Made by a program: the position numbers and the translations under genes. From the NCBI RefSeq assembly GCF_900113485.1, contig NZ_FOPM01000013.1, positions 59,168-123,167 of the forward strand: a stretch of 64,000 nucleotides of DNA. The letters are read 5' to 3'. The notes beneath the pieces were generated by a model, which saw only the letters and a list, made by a program, of their open reading frames with translations, was not told where the DNA came from and did not search any database. Below are positions 1-15,058 of this stretch, piece after piece. Source of the DNA: Methylobacterium gossipiicola (GTDB taxonomy: Bacteria; Pseudomonadota; Alphaproteobacteria; Rhizobiales; Beijerinckiaceae). Numbering within the stretch: the first letter of the stretch is position 1; each line of letters opens with the position of its first letter.

Positions 1-82
1 GGCGCCCCAGGGGCAGCTCGGCGGTGGCCGCATCCGCGAAGGGCAGGAGGCCGGGCCCGAGGCGCATGAGCCCCCTCGCCAT
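1..82 (-). CDS. lhaA: LhaA/PucC-family light-harvesting complex assembly protein, 5' end only
   Basis: Only the first 27 codons are inside the window. The peptide begins MARGLMRLGPGLLPFADAAT and continues into AELPLGR, which matches the N-terminus of LhaA/PucC/Bch2 proteins, membrane proteins of the major facilitator type that help assemble light-harvesting complex 1. It lies 29 bp downstream of bchM on the same strand, the usual bchFNBHLM-lhaA order in purple bacteria and Methylobacterium. ATG at 82 follows a GGAGA box. The second Met (residue 6) is an alternative start. Confidence 0.75.
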   Translation of the reverse strand, partial: MARGLMRLGPGLLPFADAATAELPLGR

Positions 83-111
83 GGTGCCCATCCCGTCTCC
101 AGGCCGGCGGG

Positions 112-837
112 TCACCGCGTGGCCCTCCCGTCCTGGGACCGGCGGGTCAGCTCGAAGGCCTGCGACAAGTAGAAACCGCTATTGACCCGGTGCGTCCGCG
201 CGAGGCCGAAGCACGAGAGGACCGGTTCGGCGGCGACCCGGCGGCGCAGGGTGGTCTCCGCCACGGGCACGATGGCGGGCGCCCGGTCGGCGCGGGGGAA
301 GGCCCGTCCGGTCCAGTGCATGAGGGTGAGGAGCGGCGTGCGCGGCGCCACGGTGAAGACGAGCGAGCCGTCCGTACGCAAGGACAGTTCGGCGAGCGCC
401 CGGACGATGTCGGGGGTGGCGTAGTGGATCAGGGAATCCATCGCCACGACGTGGTCGAAGCGCCCGAGGGAGGTGTCGAGCATGCAGCCGACGCGAAAGT
501 CGATGCGGGCGGATTCGGGACGTTCGGCGAGGCGCTCGCGGGCGAGGCCGACGAGGGTTGGCGAGACGTCGATGGCGACGACCTCGGCGCCGCGCCGGGC
601 CGCCTCGATGCTCAGCGCCCCTGTGCCGCAGCCGGCATCGAGGATGCGCCGACCGGTGAGGTCTTGCGGCAGCCACGACAGGAGGGTTTCCCGCATGGCG
701 TCGCGGCCGGCCCGCACGGTGGCGCGGATCTTCGAGACCGGGGCGTCGGAGGTGAGGCGCGCCCAGGCGTCGACGGCCGTGCGGTCGAAGTGTTGGGTCA
801 GTTGTCCGCGGCGCTCGGCGTAGGTGGTGCTGGTCAT
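112..837 (-). CDS. bchM: Magnesium protoporphyrin IX O-methyltransferase BchM
   Basis: This 241-residue soluble SAM-dependent methyltransferase converts Mg-protoporphyrin IX to its monomethyl ester, the step after Mg insertion in bacteriochlorophyll synthesis. The SAM-binding motif I (ILDAGCGTGAL) is near residue 70, followed by an acidic strand end (VVAIDVS) and a post-motif (VVAMDSLIHY). The ATG at 837 is preferred over the TTG at 852 because GAGGG lies about 9 bp upstream and the start then falls just after the bchL stop (849). Upstream bchL and downstream lhaA place it in the bchFNBHLM operon. Confidence 0.95.
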   Translation of the reverse strand: MTSTTYAERRGQLTQHFDRTAVDAWARLTSDAPVSKIRATVRAGRDAMRETLLSWLPQDLTGRRILDAGCGTGALSIEAARRGAEVVAIDVSPTLVGLARERLAERPESARIDFRVGCMLDTSLGRFDHVVAMDSLIHYATPDIVRALAELSLRTDGSLVFTVAPRTPLLTLMHWTGRAFPRADRAPAIVPVAETTLRRRVAAEPVLSCFGLARTHRVNSGFYLSQAFELTRRSQDGRATR

Positions 838-848
838 GGCGTGCGCCC

Positions 849-5474
<4,626 letters not shown>

Positions 5475-5500
<26 letters not shown>

Positions 5501-7034
5501 CGTACAGCGTCTCGACGGTGATGCGGGACAGGGCGCGCTCGCGGGCGAACCGCTCGGTGTTGGCGCGGGCCTTCGCCCGCACGAAGAACGGGATCTTCTT
5601 GAGTTCCTTCTCGGCCGAGGCCTCCCAGGCGGCCACGACGCCGTCGGGCGGCGCGGGGATCGGTGACGGGGGGATGGGGGCGGCGGGCGCGGCCGGGGCC
5701 GCCCCGTGCCGGGCGAGGTGCGATGGCGCGGCCCCATCGTGGAACTCGGCATCCTCGCGGAACATGCCGAGCAGGTGTTCCTCGAGCCCCATCATCAGGG
5801 GATGGACGAGGGTGTCGAACAGGACGTTGGCACCCTCGAAGCCCATCTGCGGCGAGTGCCGGGCTGGGAAGTCCTGCACGTGCATCGGCGCCGAGATCAC
5901 CGCGCAGGGAATGCCGAGCCGCTTGGCGACGTGGCGCTCCATCTGGGTGCCGAGGACGAGTTCGGCTTGCGCCGCCTGAATCGCCGCCTCGACGTCGAGG
6001 TAATCGTCGGTGATCGTCGCTTCGATGCCGTGGAGGGCGGCTTCCGCCCGCACCTCCCGGGCGAATTCGCGGGTGTAGGTGCCGAGCCCCACCACCTTGA
6101 AGCCGAGTTCCGTCGCCGCGACCCGTGCGATGGCGAGGGCATGGGTGGCGTCGCCGAAGACGAAGACCCGCTTGCCCGTGAGGTAGGTCGAATCGACGGA
6201 GCGTGAATACCAGGGAAGCCGTGAGGGGGCGCCGGCCAGAACCGGGGCGGGATCGACCCCCGCCAGCACCGCGACTTCCTCGACGAACCGGGTCGTGGCG
6301 CCGACCCCGATGGGCACGGTCTCGACCATGGGTTGGCCGAAGGTCTTTTGCAGATGCTGGGCCGCCGCGCGGGCGATCTCCGGATAGAGCACGACATTGA
6401 AATCGGCGTCGCCCAGGCGTCCGAGGTCGGCGGGGCTCGCCCCCCAGGGGGCGACGACGTTCACGTCGATGCCCAGAGCCGCCATCAGCGTCTGGATTTC
6501 GGCGAGATCGTCGCGGTGGCGAAAGCCCAGGGCCGTCGGTCCGAGGATGTTGCATCGGGGGCGCCGGCCCTCCCGGGGGGACGGTTCGAGCGTGCGCCCG
6601 GCGAGCGCCCGGACCAGGCGATAGAGGGTCTCGGAGGCGCCCCAGTTCTCCTTCTTCTGATAAGCCGGGAGTTCGAGGGGGATCACGGGGATCGGCAGGG
6701 CGAGCGCCCGGGCGAGGCCGCCGGGATCGTCCTGGATCAGCTCCGCCGTGCAGGAGGCGCCGACGATCATGGCTTCCGGCCGGAACCGTTCGTAGGCGGC
6801 CGAGACGGCATCCTGGAAGATCGCGGCGGTGTCGGCCCCGAGGTCCCGGGCCTGGAACGTGGTGTAGGTCACCGGCGGGCGGGCGTCGCGCCGCTCGATC
6901 ATGGTGAAGAGAAGATCGGCGTAGGTGTCGCCCTGGGGCGCGTGCAGCACGTAGTGCAGGCCGCGCATGGCGGTGGCGATCCGCATGGCGCCGATATGGG
7001 GCGGTCCCTCGTAGGTCCAGAGCGTCAGCTGCAT
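5475..7034 (-). CDS. bchB: Light-independent protochlorophyllide reductase subunit B
   Basis: BchB (519 aa) forms the catalytic (BchNB)2 core that reduces the C17=C18 bond of protochlorophyllide without light. Visible family marks are [18 protein letters not shown] at the N-terminus, an Asp in the GDTYADLL context that acts as the unusual Asp ligand of the [4Fe-4S] cluster, and a Cys in [16 protein letters not shown]. The C-terminus is a protochlorophyllide reductase-like helical domain ([17 protein letters not shown]). The true start is at 7034; the longer frame runs into bchN and is a shadow. The gap to bchN is 5 bp. Confidence 0.97.
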
Positions 7035-7039
7035 GGCCT

Positions 7040-8915
<1,876 letters not shown>

Positions 8916-8925
8916 CCCATTCTCA

Positions 8926-8954
8926 TTGACGAATTGAATGCAAAATAGTTATAG
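8926..8954 (+). promoter_or_regulatory. aerR promoter
   Basis: TTGACG (8926-8931), 17 bp spacer, TTATAG (8949-8954) on the plus strand, in the only AT-rich stretch between the divergent genes. Transcription from about 8961 would give a leader of about 165 nt before the aerR ATG. Confidence 0.6.
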
Positions 8955-9126
8955 ATCTGGGATTGTCAAAATGGTTCCAAGGCGTATCGTCACGCCGCAT
9001 CGGTTCGGGGTTGGAGATCCCTTTATGGTATCGCACATCCCGGTTCGACCGACCCTCAACTTGGAAGCTCGGCGCTCAAGATCGTAGCGAAGCAAGAATG
9101 CCATCGGAAACATTGGGGGGAATCCA

Positions 9127-10011
9127 ATGGATGAGATGCGGCAGTGTTTGGAAGGCTTCGTGTACGACAGTCGTGGTTTCGGGGGGGCGGATCCTTGTCC
9201 TTCCGAGTTCGATCCCGGTATTCGGTCCACCGTGCATGACATCCGGTGGGGAGACGATCTCGCCAGCTTGATCGAAGCCGAAATCATTCCGCGTCTGATG
9301 ATCGCCCATCGTCCCGAGCAGGGGGGCGAAGGTGGTACTATTTCTCTTGGTGTGGAGGCGATCGAGTCTTTCTGCGCCCTGATCCTGGCGCCCGCCGGGG
9401 AGGCTGTCGAGGCTCGGATCGCCGCGCTCATCGACGGGGGGCTCACCCTCGAAAACCTACTCCTCGATCTCCTCGCTCCCACGGCGCGCCACCTCGGCGT
9501 TCTCTGGGAAGAGGATCTGTGCGATTTCGCCGAGGTCACCGTGGCCATGGGCCGGCTTCAGCGGGTCATGCACACGATCACACGCCGCTTCGGGGGTGAG
9601 GCCCCGCTGCATCGGCACGGACGCAGCATCCTGTTGATGTCGTGTCCGGGTGAGGTTCATGGCTTCGGCCTCGCCGTGGTCGAGCAACTCTTCCGCGACG
9701 CCGGATGGGACGTCGCCACGGCCGTGCGGGACCCCGACGGCGATGCCCTGCACAGAATTCGCACCACATGGTTCGATGTGGTCGGCGTGTCCCTCGCCTG
9801 CGAAACGCTGCTGCCGTCCCTCGGCGAGGTCGTGGCCGCCCTGAAACGGCATTCGCGGAATCCGAGCGTTCGTGTCATGGTCGGCGGGGCGGTCTTCGTC
9901 GCCGATCCGAGTCTCTACACAAGCGTCGGTGCGGATGCGACCGCGGGTGACGCACGCCAAGCGATCAGCATCGCCGACAGCTTGCTTGATCTCGCGGCTC
10001 GACCCTGCTGA
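9127..10011 (+). CDS. aerR: B12-binding photosynthesis regulator AerR/PpaA
   Basis: This 294-residue protein has a helical segment (about 75-155, with LGVLWEEDLCDFAEV) followed by a cobalamin-binding Rossmann domain (about 165-290). The E-x-H-x-x-G motif, seen as EVHGFG with His178, is the signature of the B12-dependent AerR/PpaA/CrtJ-partner family. AerR/PpaA acts as an antirepressor of PpsR/CrtJ in response to light or oxygen. The neighbouring downstream gene is ppsR, the classic pair. GGGGGGAA upstream of ATG serves as the ribosome site. Confidence 0.92.
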   Translation: MDEMRQCLEGFVYDSRGFGGADPCPSEFDPGIRSTVHDIRWGDDLASLIEAEIIPRLMIAHRPEQGGEGGTISLGVEAIESFCALILAPAGEAVEARIAALIDGGLTLENLLLDLLAPTARHLGVLWEEDLCDFAEVTVAMGRLQRVMHTITRRFGGEAPLHRHGRSILLMSCPGEVHGFGLAVVEQLFRDAGWDVATAVRDPDGDALHRIRTTWFDVVGVSLACETLLPSLGEVVAALKRHSRNPSVRVMVGGAVFVADPSLYTSVGADATAGDARQAISIADSLLDLAARPC

Positions 10012-10046
10012 AAGACCCGCCCGACCACATCACGACGTGGTGCACC

Positions 10047-11501
10047 TTGAACAGCCTGGCGCTTCCTGCCGCGAGCCGCGCGTTCGCGGCGCTTCACGAA
10101 TCCCTCGGACTCCTCGATGCGCGGGCCGCTGGGCTTCTCGTCGCGGCCGCGACGGACCTGTCCCTCGTCGTCGATGCCGAGGGGGTGATCCGTGACGCGG
10201 CCTTCGGGGGGAGCGACCTCGCCGGTGAGGGCTGCGAGACCTGGCTCGGCCAGCGCTGGACCGACACCGTCACCGTCGAGAGCCGCCCGAAGATCGCGGC
10301 CCTCCTGAAGGAGGCCGGCCCGGGCGCGGTGACCCGCTGGCGCCAGGTCAACCATGTCTCGGCTACGGGCATCGACCTGCCTATCCGCTATGCCGCCATG
10401 CGGCTGAAGGATGACGGCCCGGTCATCGTCATCGGGCGCAACCTGCGGGCCATGGCCTCCCTCCAGCGGACCCTCGCCGAGACGCAGCAGGCCCTGGAGC
10501 GCGACTACCTGCGCCTGCGGGGCGCCGAGACCCGCTATCGCCTGCTGTTCCAGCTCGGGGCCGAGGCGGTCCTCGTGGTCGACGCGGCGACGCGGCGGGT
10601 TACGGAGGTCAATCCCGCCGCCGCGCGCCTCTTCGGCAAGGCCGACAAGCGCATCCTGGGCCAGGATGCCGTCGATCTGTTCGACGCGACCAGCGCCCGC
10701 GATCTCGAAACCCTGTTCGCGGGCCTGCGGATCACGGGACAGGCCAGCGACCTCGAGGCCCGTCTCGGCCAGGGGCGCGGCGTCGTGCGGGTCTCGGCGT
10801 CCCTGTTCCGTCAGGACAGCGCCACGAGCGTGCTCCTGCGCTTGGGAGCCGGTTCCGATCAAGCGGCCGAGACCGGGCCGAGTCGCTCGGGCGCCGGCAC
10901 CCTCGACGTTCTGCGCGACTTGCCCGAGGGGTTCGTGGTCACCGATCCGGGGCGGCGGATCCTCGTCGCCAACTTCGCCTTCCTCGATTTGGCGCAACTC
11001 GCCACGGAGGAGCAGGTGCGCGGCGAGCCCCTCGACCGCTGGCTCGGCCGCGACGAGACCGAGGCCACCGCCCTGTTCTCCACCCTCGCCCAGCACGGCT
11101 CGGTGCGGCACTACGCGACGCGCTTTCGCGGCGAATACGGCGCCGTGGAAGAAGTCGAGGTCGCCGCCGTCGCCGTGCAGAGGGGAGCCCAGCCTTGTTT
11201 CGGCTTCACCTTTCGGGCCGTGCCGCGTCGCGCCGCTCCCGTGACGTCCGGTGGGCGCGAACTGCCCCGGTCCGTCGAGCAGATGACGGAACTCGTCGGA
11301 CGGGTGTCGATGAAGAACCTCGTGCGGGAATCCACCGATCTCATCGAACGCCTGTGCATCGAGGCGGCCCTGCGCATCACCCGGGACAACCGCGCCTCGG
11401 CGGCCGAGATGCTCGGCCTCAGCCGTCAGGGTCTCTATGCCAAGCTGCGCCGCTACGGCATCGGCGACCTCGATGGGCCGGATTCGCCGGACGAGGCCTA
11501 G
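10047..11501 (+). CDS. ppsR: Transcriptional repressor PpsR/CrtJ
   Basis: PpsR (484 aa) represses bch, crt and puc genes aerobically. It has an N-terminal domain (about 25-140), a Q-linker helix (LQRTLAETQQALERDYLRLR), two PAS domains (about 160-270 and 285-395) and a C-terminal Fis-type helix-turn-helix (SAAEMLGLSRQGLYAKLRR). A cysteine (about 437, in ERLCIEAAL) sits just before the DNA-binding domain where redox-active CrtJ cysteine lies. Translation appears to start at TTG 10047, since no in-frame ATG/GTG precedes the conserved N-terminal residues; a start a few codons away is possible. Confidence 0.93.
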   Translation: MNSLALPAASRAFAALHESLGLLDARAAGLLVAAATDLSLVVDAEGVIRDAAFGGSDLAGEGCETWLGQRWTDTVTVESRPKIAALLKEAGPGAVTRWRQVNHVSATGIDLPIRYAAMRLKDDGPVIVIGRNLRAMASLQRTLAETQQALERDYLRLRGAETRYRLLFQLGAEAVLVVDAATRRVTEVNPAAARLFGKADKRILGQDAVDLFDATSARDLETLFAGLRITGQASDLEARLGQGRGVVRVSASLFRQDSATSVLLRLGAGSDQAAETGPSRSGAGTLDVLRDLPEGFVVTDPGRRILVANFAFLDLAQLATEEQVRGEPLDRWLGRDETEATALFSTLAQHGSVRHYATRFRGEYGAVEEVEVAAVAVQRGAQPCFGFTFRAVPRRAAPVTSGGRELPRSVEQMTELVGRVSMKNLVRESTDLIERLCIEAALRITRDNRASAAEMLGLSRQGLYAKLRRYGIGDLDGPDSPDEA

Positions 11502-11531
11502 ACCGGGCGCGACCTGCGGAGTCGCGATGCC

Positions 11532-11549
11532 TGTAAATCAAACTTGACA
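11532..11549 (+). promoter_or_regulatory. Perfect PpsR/CrtJ operator upstream of the pucC-bchP operon
   Basis: TGTAAATCAAACTTGACA matches TGT-N12-ACA exactly. Its right half coincides with the -35 box TTGACA of the promoter for the pucC-like/bchP operon, the same arrangement as at bchF. Confidence 0.8.
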
Positions 11550-11572
11550 CGCAAGAGTGTCGTTCTTTAGCG
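11544..11572 (+). promoter_or_regulatory. pucC-bchP-tspO operon promoter
   Basis: TTGACA (11544-11549), 17 bp spacer, TTAGCG (11567-11572), about 55 bp before the ATG at 11629. A GACAC/GTGTC inverted repeat lies in the -35/spacer region (11546-11561). Confidence 0.6.
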
Positions 11573-11628
11573 TCACTCCTGGGGCGAGCCTTCGATGGTT
11601 CGCGCGATGGCACCAGGGAGGCCGGTGA

Positions 11629-12966
11629 ATGGCACCGTTCGCGTTCGGCTGGTGGCAGATCGTTCGGCTCGGGCTGGTTCAAACCGCCCTCGGGGCCATC
11701 GTGGTCCTGATGACCTCGACCCTCAACCGCGTGATGGTGGTGGAACTGGCGCTCCCGGCCATCGTCCCGGGCGGCCTCGTCGCCCTTCATTACGCCGTGC
11801 AGATCCTGCGTCCGCGCTGGGGCTACGGCTCGGACGTGCACGGGCGTCGCACGCCCTGGATCGTCGGCGGCATGGCCGCCCTGGCGCTCGGTGGCTTCGG
11901 GGCGGCCGTCGCCACGGCCCTCGCCGAAATCCATCTCGCCGCCGGTCTCGCCCTCGCCGTCCTGTCCTTTCTCATCGTGGGCATGGGCGTGGGGGCCGCC
12001 GGCACCTCGCTCCTCGTCCTCCTCGCCACCGGAGTCGAGGATCGGCGCCGGGGCGCGGCCGCCACCGTGGTCTGGGTGATGATGATCGCGGGCTTCGCCG
12101 TTACGGCGCCGCTGGCCGGGCATTTCCTCGATCCGTTCTCCGGCGCCCGCCTCGTCGCCGTCTCGGGCACGGTGTCGGCCCTCGCCTTCCTCGTCGCCCT
12201 CTTGGCCGTGCGGGGCATCGAGCCCACCCGGACCGAGGGTGATGGCCCGGCGGTGGAAGCCAAGAGGCCGTTTCGCGCGGTGCTCACCCGGGTCTGGTCG
12301 GAGCCGGCCTCGCGCCGCTTCACGGTGTTCATCTTCGTCGCCATGCTGGCCTACAGCGCCCAGGAACTCATCCTCGAACCCTTTGCCGGCCTCGTCTTCG
12401 CCATGACGCCGGGGGGCACCACCAAGCTTTCGGGGCTCCAGCATGGCGGCGTCCTCGCCGGAATGCTGCTCGTTGCGGGCCTGACCATGGGCATTGGCGG
12501 CCCCATCCTCGGCTCCCTCAAACTCTGGACGGCGCTCGGCTGCGTCGGTTCGGCCGCGTCGCTCCTCGCCATCGCGGGCGGCGGCCTCGCCGGCCCCGAC
12601 TTTCCCCTGCGCGGCGCCGTATTCGCCCTGGGATTGTGCAACGGCGTCTTCGCCGTCGCCGCCATCGGATCGATGATGGCGCTCGCGGGCATGGGCGGCG
12701 AGGCCGAGCGCGGCACGCGCATGGGCGTATGGGGCGCGGCGCAGGGCATCGCCTTCGGGGCCGGAGGCTTCCTCGGCACCGTGGCGGTGGATGCCGCTCG
12801 CCTCGTCCTGCCGCCGGTCCAGGCCTACGGCAGCGTGTTCGCGGCGGAAGCCGGGCTGTTCCTCGTCGGCGCCGTCCTCGCCCTGCGCATCGCCCCTGCG
12901 CCGGCCTCAGCCCGGCCCCACCGCACCAAACTCGTGCCGTTCACGCCGCGCCTGTCCATGAGGTGA
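11629..12966 (+). CDS. PucC/Bch2-family membrane protein
   Basis: This 445-residue protein has about twelve hydrophobic segments and the PucC/LhaA/Bch2 family motifs STLNRVMVVELALPA and HYAVQILRPRWGYGSD near the N-terminus. Family members are major facilitator relatives that assist light-harvesting complex assembly or deliver bacteriochlorophyll. Lying directly before bchP, it occupies the position of orf428/bch2 in Rhodobacter, so Bch2 is the likeliest equivalent; bchG, which often precedes it, is absent here. The stop overlaps the bchP start (TGATG). Confidence 0.88.
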   Translation: MAPFAFGWWQIVRLGLVQTALGAIVVLMTSTLNRVMVVELALPAIVPGGLVALHYAVQILRPRWGYGSDVHGRRTPWIVGGMAALALGGFGAAVATALAEIHLAAGLALAVLSFLIVGMGVGAAGTSLLVLLATGVEDRRRGAAATVVWVMMIAGFAVTAPLAGHFLDPFSGARLVAVSGTVSALAFLVALLAVRGIEPTRTEGDGPAVEAKRPFRAVLTRVWSEPASRRFTVFIFVAMLAYSAQELILEPFAGLVFAMTPGGTTKLSGLQHGGVLAGMLLVAGLTMGIGGPILGSLKLWTALGCVGSAASLLAIAGGGLAGPDFPLRGAVFALGLCNGVFAVAAIGSMMALAGMGGEAERGTRMGVWGAAQGIAFGAGGFLGTVAVDAARLVLPPVQAYGSVFAAEAGLFLVGAVLALRIAPAPASARPHRTKLVPFTPRLSMR

Positions 12967-14177
12967 TGCCCATGTCCAACCTGTCCGAGGCCGACCTGTC
13001 CGAACCGGAAGTCTTCGACGTGGTGGTGGTGGGCGGCGGCCCCGCCGGGGCCACCGCCGCCACCGATCTCGCCCGGGCGGGGCGGCGGGTGCTGCTCCTC
13101 GACAAGCCGGGGCGGATCAAGCCCTGCGGCGGCGCGATTCCGCCGCGCCTCATCCGCGACTTCGCCATTCCCGACGGCCTCCTCGTCGCCAAGGTCCGCT
13201 CGGCCCGGATGGTGTCGCCGAAGGACAAGCGCGTGGACATGCCCATCGGCGACGGTTTCGTCGGCATGGTGGATCGCGAACACTTCGACCCGTGGTTGCG
13301 CAACCGGGCGGTTCTGGCCGGAGCGGACCTGCGGGCCGCGACCTTCGAGCGCATCATGCGCGACGCGGAGGGGGGCGCCACGGTCCAGTATCGGCAGGAC
13401 GGTACGGCGCGGCAGGCCCGCGCCCGGCTCGTCATCGGCGCCGACGGCGCGAGTTCCCCCGTGGGGCGCGCCGAGATTCCGGGCCACGCCGCCATGAAGC
13501 AGGTCTTCGCCTATCACGAGATCGTCCGCCTGCCGCCCGAGGGCGGCGGCGTCGAGGCCACGCGCTGCGACGTCTATTATCAGGGCAGGCTCTCGCCGGA
13601 TTTCTACGCCTGGGTCTTCCCGCACGGCGACACCGTCAGCATCGGCAGCGGCAGCGCCCGCAAGGGCTTCTCCCTGCGCGGCGCCATCCGGGACCTGCGG
13701 GCTTCCACCGGCCTCGATTCCGGCGAGACCGTGCGCCGCGAAGGCGCCCCCCTCCCCCTCAAGCCCCTGCGCAAGTGGGACAATGGCCGCGACGTGCTCC
13801 TGACCGGTGACGCTGCCGGCCTCGTCGCCCCGGCCTCGGGCGAGGGCATCTACTACGCGATGCTCGGCGGCCGCCTGGCCGCCGAGGCGGCCGAGCTGTT
13901 CCTCGCCACGGGCAAGGTTTCGGCGCTCGCCCTCGCCCGCAGGAGGTTCATGCGCCTGCACGGGCGGGTCTTCCTCATCCTGCGCATCATGCAGGGGGTC
14001 TGGTACCGCAGCGATGCCTTGCGCGAGCGCTTCGTCTCCATCTGTCGCGACAAGGACGTCCAGCAGCTGACCTGGGAGTCCTACATGAACAAGGAACTCG
14101 TCCGGGCGAAGCCCGTCGCGCATCTGCGGATCTTCTTCAAGGATCTCGCGCACCTGTTCCGGTGGGTCTCGCCCTGA
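12966..14177 (+). CDS. bchP: Geranylgeranyl diphosphate/geranylgeranyl-bacteriochlorophyll reductase BchP
   Basis: BchP (403 aa) is a flavoprotein that reduces geranylgeranyl to phytyl on bacteriochlorophyll a. It has an N-terminal FAD Rossmann motif (VVVGGGPAGATAA), a PCGGAIPPRL segment typical of the family, and the second FAD motif GDAAGLVAPASGEGIYYAM near residue 285. The ATG at 12966 overlaps the previous stop; a second in-frame ATG lies at 12972. The 3' end overlaps tspO as TGATG. Confidence 0.95.
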   Translation: MPMSNLSEADLSEPEVFDVVVVGGGPAGATAATDLARAGRRVLLLDKPGRIKPCGGAIPPRLIRDFAIPDGLLVAKVRSARMVSPKDKRVDMPIGDGFVGMVDREHFDPWLRNRAVLAGADLRAATFERIMRDAEGGATVQYRQDGTARQARARLVIGADGASSPVGRAEIPGHAAMKQVFAYHEIVRLPPEGGGVEATRCDVYYQGRLSPDFYAWVFPHGDTVSIGSGSARKGFSLRGAIRDLRASTGLDSGETVRREGAPLPLKPLRKWDNGRDVLLTGDAAGLVAPASGEGIYYAMLGGRLAAEAAELFLATGKVSALALARRRFMRLHGRVFLILRIMQGVWYRSDALRERFVSICRDKDVQQLTWESYMNKELVRAKPVAHLRIFFKDLAHLFRWVSP

Positions 14178-14671
14178 TGGAATCCAACGCCGCGAACTGG
14201 ATCTCCATTGCCGTCGCGGTTGGGGTCGCCCTCGTGGTGGCGGTGGCCGGCGGGGTGCTGACCACCCTCGGACCGTGGTATCACGGCCTGCGCCGCCCCG
14301 CCTGGAAGCCGCCCGACTGGGCGTTCGGGCCGATCTGGGCGACGATCTTCGCGCTTGCCGCGGTCTCGGCCGTCATCGCGTGGAATGCCGATGCGCGTCC
14401 CGAGCCGCGCCGCGCGCTCCTCGTGGCCTATGGGGTGAATGCCGTCCTCAACATCGCCTGGAGCGCGATCTTCTTCCGGATGCGCCGGCCGGACTGGGCT
14501 TTGGCCGAGGTCGTGCTCCTGTGGCTGTCGATCCTGGCCCTCATCCTCGTGACCCTGCGGGTCTCGACCCTCGGGGCGGTTCTCCTTCTGCCCTACCTCG
14601 TCTGGGTCGGAATCGCGGCCGTGCTGAACCGCGCCATCGTGCGGCTCAACGGCCCGTTCGGAGCCGGATAG
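14177..14671 (+). CDS. tspO: TspO/MBR-family tryptophan-rich sensory protein
   Basis: TspO (164 aa) is a five-helix outer/inner membrane protein that binds porphyrins; in Rhodobacter it modulates tetrapyrrole and photopigment gene expression with oxygen. The signature WKPPDWAFGPIWATIFALAA is present near residue 36-55. The ATG overlapping the bchP stop is chosen over an upstream GTG at 14162. Location in the bchP operon fits a role in tetrapyrrole balance. Confidence 0.92.
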   Translation: MESNAANWISIAVAVGVALVVAVAGGVLTTLGPWYHGLRRPAWKPPDWAFGPIWATIFALAAVSAVIAWNADARPEPRRALLVAYGVNAVLNIAWSAIFFRMRRPDWALAEVVLLWLSILALILVTLRVSTLGAVLLLPYLVWVGIAAVLNRAIVRLNGPFGAG

Positions 14672-14673
14672 CG

Positions 14674-15024
14674 ATGGCTGGGCTGTTCGCCTCCGGGCAC
14701 GTCATCGACGCCATCCTGGTCCTCGTGGCGTGCGAGGCGGGTTTCCTGATGATGTGGGGGCGTCGGCGTTCGGCCCTCCGGCCCCTCCTGTTCAACCTCG
14801 CCTCCGGGGCTAGCCTGATGCTGGCTGTCCGTGGGGCGCTGACGGGGGCGCCCTGGTGGGCCGTCGCTGCGTGCCTGCTGGGAGCGTTTCTCGCCCACGC
14901 AGCCGAACTCGGTCTTCGTCTGCGAAATGCCACCGGAGCGTGCGCCGCCTGCGGCAAAGCAACGGGATCTGCCGGCGGAACAATGCCGAAAACCGTCGCG
15001 TTCCCGAGGCATGAGTTAACATAG
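14674..15024 (+). CDS. Small membrane protein of unknown function in the bchP operon
   Basis: A 116-residue protein starts at ATG 14674, two bases after the tspO stop. It has about three hydrophobic segments (roughly 8-27, 37-52 and 60-82) and a polar tail containing a CAAC pair (about residue 94-97) that could bind metal or form a disulfide. I do not recognise a family. Its tight spacing to tspO suggests co-transcription with photosynthesis genes. Confidence 0.65.
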   Translation: MAGLFASGHVIDAILVLVACEAGFLMMWGRRRSALRPLLFNLASGASLMLAVRGALTGAPWWAVAACLLGAFLAHAAELGLRLRNATGACAACGKATGSAGGTMPKTVAFPRHELT

Positions 15025-15058
15025 TTCCACTTTTCAATTCGGGCGGAGTTCAGGTGTG